Part shown: one piece after another, positions 1 to 9,795 of the stretch
Numbering within the stretch: the first letter of the stretch is position 1
How the letters are laid out: every line of letters begins with the position of its first letter
From: Pleurobrachia bachei
Taxonomy: Eukaryota; Ctenophora; Tentaculata; Cydippida; Pleurobrachiidae
Reading direction: 5' to 3'
DNA: 25,400 bases
Assembly (NCBI GenBank): GCA_000695325.1
Contig: AVPN01000643.1
Span: forward strand, 7,230 to 32,629
Made by a program: the position numbers and the translations under genes
The notes under the pieces: model-generated
Databases searched by the model: none
What the model saw: the letters and a program-made list of their open reading frames with translations, nothing else
Told to the model about the DNA's origin: nothing

Positions 1-500
1 CGCCCCGCCCACCACCAATATATACATACTAAACAAAACTGTGGACTGAGAACAAATCCTTGCTAGTTTAGCCTTCTAACCTAATTGGATCTCACATATC
101 CTGGTCATCATATCCTGGTCATACAAGCACAAGAACTCAAAAAAAATCGAAACCGAAGTGGTACTCATTCAAACATAATGCTCCTGGCAAATAACCACAC
201 AGGACCATCTCCCTAGTCCCGAGAAGAGCCTCACCCCAATCTTCTTCATATTGGAACCTAGCCAGATGGAAGTTCCATGCGAAGGGAGGGGGTGGGGGGA
301 CTCTTCTCTAGTGCCGGCGATATCGCTCTGCGACAGTCCCTAGTGGGCTTGCCGTAGGCAAGCCCAGGCACTCTGAGTAGTAGTAGTAGTAGTAGTAAAG
401 TGGTAGAAACTTGGAGTCCCATCCTTGTTGTGCTCAGATGTTTTACTCTTATCAGAGCGAGAAACTAGAAAGGGGCTAGATCAGATAGATATACAGAAGA
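1..500. other. No gene recognised; probable WASHC2 intron or 3' region
   Basis: No convincing exon on either strand. It contains a 15 bp direct repeat (ATATCCTGGTCAT, about 105-132), the hairpin at 345-365 and a (TAG)n run at about 378-398. One or more further WASHC2 exons are expected beyond the left edge. Confidence 0.5.
345..365. repeat. Perfect 9-bp hairpin with GTA loop
   Basis: Stem GGGCTTGCC with loop GTA and perfect complement. It has the same design as the hairpins at 24805-24862. It lies in non-coding sequence beyond the last visible WASHC2 exon. Confidence 0.85.
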
Positions 501-517
501 TTTAGAATACTTCTTAC

Positions 518-1204
518 CTTCGCCGGAGTTGAAGAAAAGAGATCAAAATCATCATCGTCAAAAAGAGAGGGCTTCTTCTTGGCTTTCGTCTTCTTTTTAG
601 GGCCAGTGCTCGTGCTGAATGAAAAAGAAAATCAGATAAAGGGGACGTGAAATGTTGTCTTCGAATTGAAGCAAAGTATGACCTTATCTATTAATTAATT
701 AATTAATTAATTTATACATTCGACCGACAATAGATTTGCATTATTTTCGGAAACTAAAAAGGCGAGTATGACATGACGTGTAAAATTGAAGTCTCACCTG
801 GAGGATGGCGGTGTAGCAAACAGATCAAGATTATCATCTTCACCAAATATGTCACCCAACGATTTATCTGCTCCCTTGTTGGGGGTAGCTGGTTGATTCT
901 TGTTATTAGTGGACACGCTAGTGGGTCTAGTTACAGCTGTGGTGGATGGTGGAAAATCTTCAAAGAGACTGGGCTGTTTAGTTGGGCCTGGGGAACTAGT
1001 GGGTATGGCTACAGCTGGTTCTTCAAACGGATCAAACAGACTGGGCTGTTTAGTCGGGGCACTTTGGGCAGGTGCTGTAGGATTAAGAGTTGGGGTTGTC
1101 TCTGCAAGAGGGGTTGTTTTTGGTGCTACTTCTGCAGTGGTTGATGTTGTTGCTGGTCCAGAGCGGCGTGTAGGTGGTCGTCTACCTCCCCTTCTTGTTC
1201 TACC
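518..1204 (-). CDS. WASHC2: WASHC2 C-proximal exons (1204-798 and 614-518)
   Basis: Two exons separated by a 183 bp intron. The first (407 nt, phase 0 to 2) begins with a basic block, GRTRRGGRRPPTRRSG, which corresponds to the conserved RGKRRPQTRAAR-like segment of vertebrate FAM21. A Thr/Pro-rich stretch follows, then two near-identical KQPSLF modules (SLFDPFEE and SLFEDF), and finally a DIFGEDDNLDLF motif. The second (97 nt) is lysine-rich and then carries SLFDDDDFDLFSS, a double LFa motif. It ends phase 0 at a good donor (AAG followed by GTAAGA at 518/517), so at least one more coding exon is expected beyond position 500; I found no convincing one in 1-500. The intron 615-797 holds a (TTAA)n run near 690-712. 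Confidence 0.85.
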
Positions 1205-4200
1205 CTGAAAGACAAAAAGGTGTTGAAAATTTAAAAGTGTAGAAATGGCAAAAAATGTAGAAATGGAAAAATGAGCGATATAAAGACACGAGTTATTGTT
1301 ACCTTGGTTACAGAGCTAAGTACTGCTGCAGTTCCACCCGTCTCTTCCCCAGCTACCACTGTCGGCACAACCGCCTCAATAACCTTCACCTCCCCCTCAT
1401 CCTCCTTGGTGGGAGAGGTAGTTTTGGGTTTCCTAGGAGGTGGAGCACCCCCTGCCCCTAGCATACCAGGTGTTAGGTTCAGCATGCCCTGTAACCTGCT
1501 TATCTTGTCATTTGAAGACTTAGCCGATGGTGGGGATTCTTTTGGAGGAGAAGTATCATCGAATAAACTGTCTTTAGACTTTTTAGGTGGGGAGAAATCA
1601 GGCACCTCTGAGTCAAACAGAGATTCTACTTTTTTAGTTTTTGGCGGTGAAGGTTTGGTTGGCGATTCTTCACTATCGCTATCGAAAAGTCCCTTCTTAG
1701 TAGGAGGGTCTGTAGAAGGCGCTGGACCCTTTTTACTTCCTAGCTGCTTGGGAGGATCGGAGAACAAATCGAAATCTTCGTCCGGATCGAACAAAGGATC
1801 TTTCTCTTTAATTTTATTACCAGACTCCTTGAACAAAGCATCACTCGATTTAGTGACGGATTGAGTCGGTAAATCTTTATCAATAAGACTGTCTTGAGAG
1901 AGTTCAGGAAGTTTCGAAGGTTTCACATCGTCACCAAATAGGTCAACTCTACTGCTTTCACCAGAAAGGATGTCTTTCTTGACAGGATTTACCGGCTGTT
2001 CATCTTCTGAGTCATCAAATAGGGTATCTCTAGATTTGCGGATTGGTTCTATCTTCGGAGATAGCTTTTCATCATCAAATAGGCTATCACGAGACTCTTT
2101 CAGAGGTGGTTTGGTTGGTGAGCTCTCGCCCTCATCACTGGAGTCAAACAAAGCATCTCTAGATTTCTTAACAGGTTTAGCCCCTTCATCAATAAACAAA
2201 GCATCTCTAGATTTCTTCGTTGGTTCAGATACTGATAGCTTTTCCTCTTTCTCTTCCTCAAATAAACCATCTCTAGACGTCTTGGTCGGTTGAGATGGCG
2301 TGTCCTCTTCCTCCTCGGAGTCAAACAGCCCGTCTCTAGATTTCTTAACATGCAGTACAACTTCTTCCTCATCTGACGAATCAAACAATGAATCTTTTAC
2401 CGCTGGTTTAGAGTTAAGAACTCCTGTCGATATTACTGGATTAGAATTTACCACCTCTTTTACCGCTGATGATTTAGAGCTATCCACTTCTTCCACCCCT
2501 GATGACTGATCATCGTCCACTTTTGGGCGCGATGGATCCAGATCAGGTGTTCGGTGACCAGATGGAATATCAGGAACATCACCAGATGTGTTCTGGTATT
2601 CTGGTAGAACAATAACTGGAACACCATCACCTTCATCATCACTATCAAACAGCGTGTCACGTGACTTTTTAACAACCTCTTTTACCTCTTCTTCCTCACT
2701 CTCATCAAAAAGTGTGTCACGTGACTTCTTCTGGTCACATGACTTCTTCTGATCACGTGACTTCACTGGATCAGGGGTCATGACAGGTGGTTGGAACCTT
2801 TCCTCAACATCAACAGCTGTAAGTGGGTCTACCGCTGGTTGTTTCTTGATCGGTGAAGGAGCCAACTCGCTCTCACTACTGGAATCAAAGAGGGAATCCT
2901 TTACTTTGGTAATGGTTTTCTTGGGAGGTGGGGCCGCAATCTTGTCACCATCATCATCAAAATCAAACAGGGGATCAGTCTTTTTTACAGTCTTTTCTTG
3001 GTGTCCATCGGGCTGCACTATATCATCACCAAACAGTGGTTCCTTCTTGTGAGATGGTGGTGCAGCAGTTTTAGGCTTCACCTCTTCTTCTTCACTGTCC
3101 GAATCAAACAGTCCCTTCTTCTTCTTACCAACACTTCCTACAGGTTGTTGTTCCTTGGTTACCTTGGTAACAGGTTGTTGTTCCTTGGTTACCTTGGTAA
3201 CGGGTTTAGCAAACATTGATGAAAAGTCATCTCCTTCATCACTATCCGATCCAAACAGATCTGATACAACTTTCTTGGCATGAGCAGGGGGATTTGAGAT
3301 GGTTACTACAGGTTTAGGAGCTTCTACAGTTTTCTTGGGAGGGGAGGCGGTTGATTCATCGTCACTAGAAAACAAGCTATCTTTGTTCTTCTCCGTCTCC
3401 TTTTTAACCTCCTTTTTAACCTCCTCTCTCGGTTTCGCATCAGTAAGCCCAGGTAGCGCTACTTTGGTCGTTGGAGCACCAAACAAACCACCATCATCAT
3501 CAGACGATGATCCAAACAGGTCATCTTTCTTCTTGGCAACTGGCGCCTTGGTAACCGCCTTAGCAACCGGTGTTTTCTTTGTCCCCGGATCTCCAGTCAT
3601 GCCAGGGAGAGCCACTCTAGATGATGGTCTAGTAGCTGGTTTAGGGGCTGCTATCTCTTCCTCACTTTCTGATGAAGACCCGAACAATCCTCCTGACTTT
3701 GCTGCTGCGGCTAGAACGGATGATGCAGCAGGGGTAGTCTTCTTTTGAGCTGTAAAAGACTTCTTGGGCAGTGTAACGCTCTTCCTGGGTTCCTCCGGTT
3801 CAGAATCATCATCATCTGTGTCAAAGAGACTCTTCATTTTGGCGGATTGTTGAGTCACCTGTAGTAGGGAGAAAGGGACGGTTACAATTTGGAACATGTA
3901 TCAATACTTGAAAGATGTAGACAAAAGATATTTCCATTCCCAGATAACATATGATATAACCTACCTTGGAATCTCGTCTAGCTGTCCCCCCGTCAGAGGA
4001 GACGATGATATCATCACGTCCAGCATCCTTATCATTTATGACCTTGGGAGCGAACCCGCCTGGCCCAAACATAGAAACACCGCCTGGGAGAAGGAAGTAT
4101 TAATGTTAAATGAGCTGGAACATAATATTTATCTAGTACTGTAAAACTAGAAATTTTCGTGAGATTTTTATTTTCGCTCTTTATTTAATTTTTGGCTCGA

Positions 4201-7200
4201 AAAACCGCGAAAATTAATTTCGCGAAAATATTTTGGATGATTTTCTCCAGAAAGCTCGTGCAAATTATTTCGGGAGTAGTGTTAATAATGGTCAAGTGAC
4301 CACTGCTCGTATACGTGACAAGGCATTCATTGGGAGTTGTAAGCCAATGAGATGTGAGCCATTTCTGTCTCATCCTTGATTGGTTATCTCGTAGAGCCAA
4401 TCGGTGAATCGCGAAAATTAATGGTCGCGGAAATATCTAGTTTTACAGCATTAGTGACCCTAGGGCCTAGACTAAATATTGTTTTATTGGTTGCTATCGC
4501 AACGTGGCCCATCCTAATATCCTCATATACTATCGCAGATCAGTAAATCGAGATAATATGTACCTGTAGGTTTTCTAGGAGCTGGTTCCACCTCTTCATC
4601 CTCACTTTCAGAAGACGAATCAAACAGGCCCCCACGGGGTACCGGGGGTTTTACAACTGCGGGTGGGGAGGGGGTAGATAAACATATCAATCAGGAAATA
4701 GCACAATAAATATTGTAGACAGATAATAAAGATCGGTTGATTATTTATTAAATAAACCTATAGATCGTCTCACTTGGATGTCTCACCATTATTCGGGGTA
4801 GACGTTTTCCCTGGTGGTGGAGCCTGTTTCTGACCAGACATTGAATCTTGGTTACCACCACGTGCAGGGAGTATGACATCACGTGGTGCTATGACGTCAC
4901 GCGGTGCTATGACGTCACGTGGAGAGGGTATGACGTCATCATTTGTAGCCGTTACATCATCATCTTCACTATCACTGTCCTCGAACACACCAACTCTCCT
5001 GTTTCGCTGTGCTGCAGCCGCTCCAATCAGGGCAGCCAGACCACCACCACCAGCTGTGTGATAGGAGGTGTAAACTGTAAGGATTGTCTAGAGCGGGAAT
5101 TCAATATACCATCTTGAGTGACAAACCCATGAAAGGTGCCTTATAGAACTCGGTCTAATTCCGGGTTAAATATCCAACATCAGGTTTGAGATCTAGCCAG
5201 GTATAGCAGTTAACACATGTGTCAAGACTGATACATACCTGGTTTGTCCTCCGCTTCCTGTGTAACATCGTTATCTTCCTCTCCTGAATCATCCCTTTCT
5301 GCAGAAGAATGACGGGAGTTAGTAGGAACAGTGGGAGACGGGGGTTAGTAGGAGGGAGGGGTGAAGAAACGGGGTGTTTAGGGCATACTGTGTGATCTTA
5401 TTTGATTTGGTGTGCCATAGGAAAGTCGTCTAGACAAGAAAACGAGATTTATATGACACGATTATCCTCAATTGTGATGGAAATCTGAGATTTATCACGA
5501 CTCTTCCTAGATTATAACCCCTGACCCCACAATTCTGACACAGTGCAGCAGTGCAGTATGTCTACTGGCGATACGATAGGCCCTAAATTACCTGACGATA
5601 TGATAGGCCCTGGCGGTCTGAGCCCTAAATTACCCGACGATATGATAGGCCCTAAATTACCTGACGATATGATAGGTCCTAAATTACCTGTAGGTCTTGG
5701 CCCTAAATTACCTGGAGGTCTGGGCCCTGCTGGTTCATCGTCTTCATCCTCCGAAGATGAAAATATCGAATCTGAAATTTATGGAAAGGATCATAGTACA
5801 GTTGGACCACGATTTACCGGGTACCCCGATTACCAAGCCAAAACCCTTTCCCCCGTCTAATCAAATTTCGAACCCATTTAGAAATACTGTGTCAAAAAAC
5901 TATACCGAATTTAGTAGGCGCCACGACAGTTGGAGTTCTTTGTTGTCTTTCTCCCCCAGACTCAGGGAGAAGAAGAGGATCAGGGGATGTTGGATCAGAA
6001 ACAGTTCTTCCTCCATCATAATCATCACTATCATCTTCTTCATCTTCACTTTCATCGCTACTTAGTGCATCTTGAGGGCTGATATCTACAGCGGGGGGGA
6101 GGGGGGGGGTGAAGAGGCTGATATCTAGGGGGGCGGAGGGGTTAGAGGGATGATTGGGGGATACGAGATAGTGATATTGATATGATGTTGACCAAAACAA
6201 CTTATCAAAACCACTTACTAAAACCACATTATGTGGTTTTGGTGAACACGTACCATCAGGAGAGTAGAGGCCGACATTATCCTCCGCACAGTACTCGCTA
6301 CTTCCAATGAAATAGGGCAGCTTCCTGGAGCTGTATGGGTCGTTTAGCTCAAACTTCACTTCTTCATCTATATCTGCAATAAAGAGAGTTGTGGTAGAAA
6401 GCAGGAAACGACCGAACCGGGTTTTTTCCCACCGAACCGAACCGAACCGAATTTGAAAAACGTTTTTACCGAACCGAACCGAACCGAACCGAATTTCGGT
6501 TACCGAACCGAACCCTTTTCAGACAGTTCAGCCAGATCCAATTGAAGTACAGAGACAGGCTGAAGCGAGGCGGAGGATCCTCGCAAGAAAGCGAGCCACC
6601 GACCAACTTCGACCGAGATCTGCCGAGCCCGTAGATGGAAGGAAACACATCGACGTTCAGACCGAACTGTACCTCGAAGAAATTAAGGGTGGGTTTTAAA
6701 CATTTTTAATGGTCCTAAACAATAAGTGCAGTACGACAAAATATCTGTATATGGCGTGTAAGTGGTCCTGACTATTGTACTAAATCCTGATCCTCCCCGT
6801 TTAGACCGTGTTGAAGAGGCAGATGTAGAAGCTCAGACTGACGCATTCCTTGATCGACCACCCACGCCCCAGTTTGTGCCTGCAAAAACCGGTGTGGACA
6901 ACACAACCCAGATTCTCGAGGGAGAGGTGAGAAAAACCAAGTACAAAATACCAAGTTCTTTGGTCAAAAGTGCTCGAAATTTGGAGGTTCCATACACATT
7001 GACATTATTGACAATTCCCTGACAATCCTATCTCTTCTTGCAGCTGTTCGACTTTGACATTGAGGTTAAGCCCATTTTGGAAGTGTTGGTGGGTAAGACA
7101 ATTGAACAAGCCCTTATGGAGGTGATGGAGGAAGAGGAGCTAGCTAATCTCCGGGCTCAACAGGTAAGCAGAGTGCCACCTAATTAATTTAGTTCTCGAT

Positions 7201-9495
7201 CCCATTTGTTGCATTTGCAGAAAACTCAGTTTTCTCAATCACTGATCCTATCATTAGTCATAACCTCCCCCAGCGCCAATTCGAGGAACTCCGACACGCA
7301 GAGCTGGTGGAGACTCAGCGTCTCGAGGAGCAGGAACGACGCCACAGAGAGGAGAAACAACGCCGAATGGGCCAGCAGAAGGAAGTCTTGGCCGTGGAAG
7401 CCGAAACAGCCAGGAAAATTGCCGCCAGAGCCTTCGCCGCCAATTATCTATCCGATCTGGTTCCCTCAGTGTTCGGTGCCCTCTCAGAGAACGGGTACTT
7501 CTACGATCCTGTTTCCAGAGACGTGGAGGGTAACTTCGTGCCCTGGATCCTAAACCGAGTGAAGGAGAATATGGGACATGTCCTCCTCTCAAGGACCATG
7601 GTTGATGAGATTCTCAGGACGGTGTGCGATCAAAGGTAATTAATAATAATAATAATAATAATAACAAGAACTTATATACCGCCCATATTCCACAGTACCA
7701 GAGCAATATAATTGACACTGGACTGCAGAATAATCAGAGCGGTATATCCTAGAAAAATATAATGCTTCACACGAACATCACTGGGTATTAATGTTTAAAG
7801 TAGACTTTTACAGGTGACTCTTTAATGGTAACTGAGAAAAAACGGGTCTCATAAAAACTGTCGATCTCAATTTAACACACTCTATACTCACACCAGCTGA
7901 AAAAAGAAAGGATTAGATACCAGGTAATGAAAGTCGAAATGAAATAAAAGGGATGACACCAATTGGTAGAAAGAAAAAGATTGAAACTTTCTTCTACTTC
8001 GGGTTGGAGGATCCTTAAGACTGTCGCGACTTTACAAGTCACTGCGATATGATCGACTCTAAATTTAGTGACGTCTCGTGAATATTGTAACCTTAACCCA
8101 GATATACCGCACAGGGAAGGGGGCTGGTACAGAAGGGGGGATGCACGGCTACTGATATTTAGTATTCATTGTCGTTAGTCCGTTCCAAATGGAAACCTAA
8201 TTCGATTATCAGAGGAGAGTGCTTATGAAATAATTTAGTGGGTGGATTACCTAGCAGTAGACTTACAATAGAAGTCTAACGGCGGGGGAGGGGCATTTCG
8301 CAGCGGGGGAGGGTGGGTGTGGGAGGGTGTCATAGGAGGGTAGGAGTCATAATGGGAGGGGCGGACACCTTCCCAGACAAGAGGGGTATTATATCCGGGG
8401 TATATCGAGTGGGAGTTTCCTGTAATTCAGAAGGATGGGGATTCTTCCTGGAGATTTTTAACATTGAATTAGGATCATCAATGTTAAAACTGGAGTGGAG
8501 AATGGCGACTAGAGAAGCCTAACAGACGCCAATCGACAAAGTTTAAATCTAACACCGAACCCGGTACGTTCTAAAACGTGACGTTATTCATTTTCACTTA
8601 TTCAGGACTACTATTCCTCTCGCACTTCAATTCCAATCTCCATCAGCCTCCCCCTTGTGGGACTCTAGAAAAAGTGGAACAAGACTCACCTGGTAGGTAC
8701 TCGATATTATAAGCAGCATCCAACACTGTCAGACCATACTCCACACTAGTTTTAATCCTCGCCCCCACCAGCTCAGGTGTTTCCTGATCAGTTACTGGGG
8801 GCAGTTCTACCGTTCCCTCCGTTTCATCATCTTCAAACACACGCTAAAGGTGGGAAAATGGTTGTTTTGAAGCAAGAATTATATGTTGAATATGTTGGAT
8901 GTTGCGAAGGGCGGTGCAGGTAAGTACTTACAGATTCGATGAACTGCGTATTGGACAACATGTTGAATTGGTTGAAGGTATTGCTAACTTCCGAGGTCAC
9001 CTTCTGCAACAGAGTTAGAAAGGACATGTTAATATGTTACAAAATATGAAACTGATAACGGCCTATCCTAACGGGGGATGTGAATAATCATGTGAATAAT
9101 AATATGTGGGGATCCAGTAAACATATTTAGAAAGACAAGATTAGACTCTGAAATTTTCCAAAAAAAGGCATTTTTCCGTAGATAAGTTATGAACGCTTTC
9201 TTACATTAGTAAAGGTAATAAGTTCCTCCAATGCAGAAGATGTCTTGTTCAACTTGCTGGACATATCTTCAGAAAACACCTGAGTGAGGGTAGAAATCGG
9301 TGATGGCAAATCTGAAGAAGCTGTGAAAAACAATCAATTCTTGTGCGAACTGTGAGATATTCCAAATACTAAATTATACCTGTAGTAGTTGTAGCATGTT
9401 TGAGTCAGAGGAGAGGGACCAGGAAAGGGCATCACCTTCAATGTCATCTACAGTCCATGGAGGTGGGGCTTCTCCACCTGACATTCTGGACCCGG
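518..9495 (-). CDS. WASHC2: WASH complex subunit 2 (FAM21), multi-exon gene, 3' end off the window
   Basis: WASHC2 is the long scaffold of the WASH complex on endosomes; its tail binds retromer and capping protein through repeated L-F-acidic (LFa) motifs. Exons in transcript order, all minus strand: 9495-9380 (ATG at 9484), 9279-9205, 9003-8932, 8843-8690, 6373-6254, 6085-5906, 5771-5712, 5298-5239, 5053-4787, 4656-4564, 4083-3965, 3858-1303, 1204-798, 614-518. Every junction is GT-AG and reading phase is kept throughout, giving about 1,455 residues. Seen: a head like human FAM21 (WTVDDI, SWSLSSD, FNQFNMLSNTQFIES, LPYFIGS), an acidic linker, about 25 LFa motifs, and a basic RRGGRRPPTRRS block matching the conserved FAM21 basic segment. 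The final exon or exons are not visible left of 518. A second set of head exons lies upstream (9796-10674). RSPH3 sits in the 2.3 kb intron 6374-8689. Family identity is secure; individual splice sites are inferred by eye. Confidence 0.9.
1303..3858 (-). CDS. WASHC2: WASHC2 giant exon encoding the LFa-repeat tail
   Basis: A single 2,556 nt exon (852 codons, phase 0 at both ends) bounded by an acceptor at 3859-3861 (TACTACAG) and a donor at 1302-1301 (AAG, then GTAACA). It encodes a low-complexity Lys/Pro/Ser linker with about 25 acidic L-F motifs of the type SLFDSSDEEE or GLFGSSSESEEE. In full-length FAM21 these bind the retromer subunit VPS35 and capping protein. At least eight motifs share the local leader (K/T)(K/E)SRD before LF, clustered between about 2000 and 2730, which suggests recent module amplification. 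The C-terminal part has KISRLQGMLNLTPGMLG, equivalent to the KIQANLAINPAALLP region of the human protein. A duplicated VTKVTKEQQP unit lies near 3140-3205. Long opposite-strand open frames here are compositional shadows. Confidence 0.93.
3965..6373 (-). CDS. WASHC2: WASHC2 acidic linker exons (seven exons)
   Basis: Exons 6373-6254, 6085-5906, 5771-5712, 5298-5239, 5053-4787, 4656-4564 and 4083-3965. The first six are symmetric 1-1 exons (120, 180, 60, 60, 267 and 93 nt) and the seventh runs from phase 1 to phase 0. The first carries KLPYFIGSSEYCAEDNVGL, equivalent to PLPYLIGSKLFMEQEDVGL of human FAM21, the end of the head. The next is strongly acidic (SSDESEDEEDDSDD). Exon 5053-4787 has GGGGLAALIGAAAAQRNRRV and a (DVIAPR)n microrepeat. 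Exon 4656-4564 has GGLFDSSSESEDEE, the first LFa motif. Exon 4083-3965 has GGVSMFGPGGFAP. The phase match 8690 (G) to 6373 (AT) gives Asp and ties this block to the head exons across the nested RSPH3 gene. The 3' end of exon 5771-5712 is ambiguous because five equivalent donors are present. Confidence 0.82.
4139..4448. mobile_element. MITE-like element in a WASHC2 intron
   Basis: About 310 bp with terminal inverted repeats starting CTGTAAAACTAGAAATTTTC on the left; the right end, reverse-complemented, reads CTGTAAAACTAGATATTTCC. The inside has further palindromes (CGCGAAAATTAATTTCGCG at about 4207) and no coding capacity. It accounts for most of the 480 bp intron 4084-4563. Target-site duplication not resolved. 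Confidence 0.75.
4860..4945 (-). repeat. In-frame microrepeat (DVIAPR) with TGACGTCA palindromes
   Basis: About 18-21 nt tandem units in WASHC2 exon 5053-4787 encode DVIPSPRDVIAPRDVIAPRD. Three units contain TGACGTCA and one TGACATCA on the DNA. The octamer matches a CRE site, but the coding repeat explains it. Confidence 0.75.
5582..5715 (-). repeat. Tandem repeat carrying five equivalent splice donors in WASHC2
   Basis: Five copies of a GGTAATTTAGG core (minus strand), spaced 24, 27, 27 and 42 nt, all multiples of three. The common unit is 27 nt and reads GNLGPIISS in the WASHC2 frame. Each core forms a potential donor (exon ends 5712, 5688, 5661, 5634 and 5592) in phase 1, all compatible with the next exon at 5298. 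Confidence 0.8.
6427..6512. repeat. (CCGAA)n pentanucleotide microsatellite
   Basis: Two runs of CCGAA units interrupted by a T-rich spacer. They sit between the WASHC2 exon at 6373 and the first visible RSPH3 exon at 6523. Confidence 0.9.
6523..7639 (+). CDS. RSPH3: Radial spoke protein 3 core, nested antisense in a WASHC2 intron; N-terminal exon not seen
   Basis: RSPH3/RSP3 is the dimeric stalk of ciliary radial spokes. Exons: 6523-6688, 6805-6926, 7044-7163 and 7274-7639, all with GT-AG introns and consistent phases (1, 0, 0). Visible family signatures in order: QPDPIEVQRQAEARRRILAR, EPVDGRKHIDVQTELYLEEI, VEAQTDAFLDRPPTPQFVPA, KTG then QILEGELFDFDIEVKP, LEVLVGKTIEQALMEVMEEE, and a coiled coil RLEEQERRHREEKQRR. 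The core ends with ARAFAANYLSDLVPSVFGAL, then GYFYDPVSRDVEGNF. The reading frame ends QR-stop at 7637-7639. A tiny exon at 7814 (G, then TGA) would give the same C-terminus if the GTAATT at 7636 were used as donor. The usual first block (MYDRRVVRGNTYA-like) was not found upstream, where a CCGAA microsatellite lies instead. It is either a 5'-incomplete gene with a distant first exon or a truncated copy. AATAAA at 7943 could be its polyadenylation signal. Confidence 0.88.
7640..7662. repeat. (TAA)n microsatellite
   Basis: TAATAATAA run immediately after the RSPH3 stop. Confidence 0.85.
7663..8441. other. Intronic sequence (WASHC2 intron, downstream of RSPH3)
   Basis: No exon recognised. It holds an AATAAA at 7943 (plus strand) that may serve RSPH3, and G-rich stretches at 8283-8345. 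Confidence 0.5.
8690..9495 (-). CDS. WASHC2: WASHC2 head-domain exon block, proximal copy
   Basis: Four exons: 9495-9380 (ATG at 9484-9482; MSGGEAPPPWTVDDIEG onward), 9279-9205 (VFSEDMSSKLNK to ITFTN), 9003-8932 (KVTSEVSNTFNQFNML to FIES) and 8843-8690 (RVFEDDETEG to IEYLPG). They encode 135 residues matching the N-terminal head of FAM21, the part that assembles with the other WASH-complex subunits: WTVDDI compares with WSVEEI, and MLSNTQFIES with MLSNTQFIENRVYDEE in human. Internal introns are 88, 201 and 100 bp. An acceptor-like TTTTATAG lies just before 9495, so a 5' UTR exon or a trans-spliced leader is likely. The last exon ends phase 1, which is right for joining 6373. Confidence 0.88.
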
Positions 9496-9795
9496 CTATA
9501 AAAGTAATAGAGATCATGATGATATGTTCTTCCTGGAGATTTTTAACATTGAATTAGGATCATCAATGTTAAAACTCGTGTGGAGAATGGCGACTAGAGA
9601 AGCCTAACAGGCGCCATCAAGGTTAGCTAAAGAAACAAGAAAAATCGACAAGGTTTAAATTTAACATCAAACCCGGTACGTTCTAAAACATAATGTTATT
9701 GATTATTCATTTTCACTTATCCAGGACCACTACAATTGATTTAATCAAAATCTCCATCCCCCCGTGGGACTCTAGAAAAAGAAGAAAAAACTCAC

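Noticed and set aside
1271-1864. Long plus-strand open frame opposite the WASHC2 giant exon (and similar ones at 1970-2293 and 3299-3748)
   Set aside because: These are mirror frames of a Ser/Asp/Lys-rich repeat. They have no splice or domain support, and the minus strand is clearly FAM21.
4870-4945. Cluster of CRE sites (TGACGTCA)
   Set aside because: The octamers arise from a coding microrepeat (DVIAPR) in an internal exon. No regulatory context.
5543-5860. Plus-strand repetitive protein (GPKLPDDMI repeats)
   Set aside because: It is explained by the tandem repeat in the WASHC2 exon 5771-5712 and its intron. There is no homology and no start context.
9493-9502. TATAAAAG on the plus strand as a TATA box
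   Set aside because: It is the reverse of the WASHC2 splice-acceptor pyrimidine tract (TTTTATAG) and is repeated with the head block. No plus-strand gene follows.
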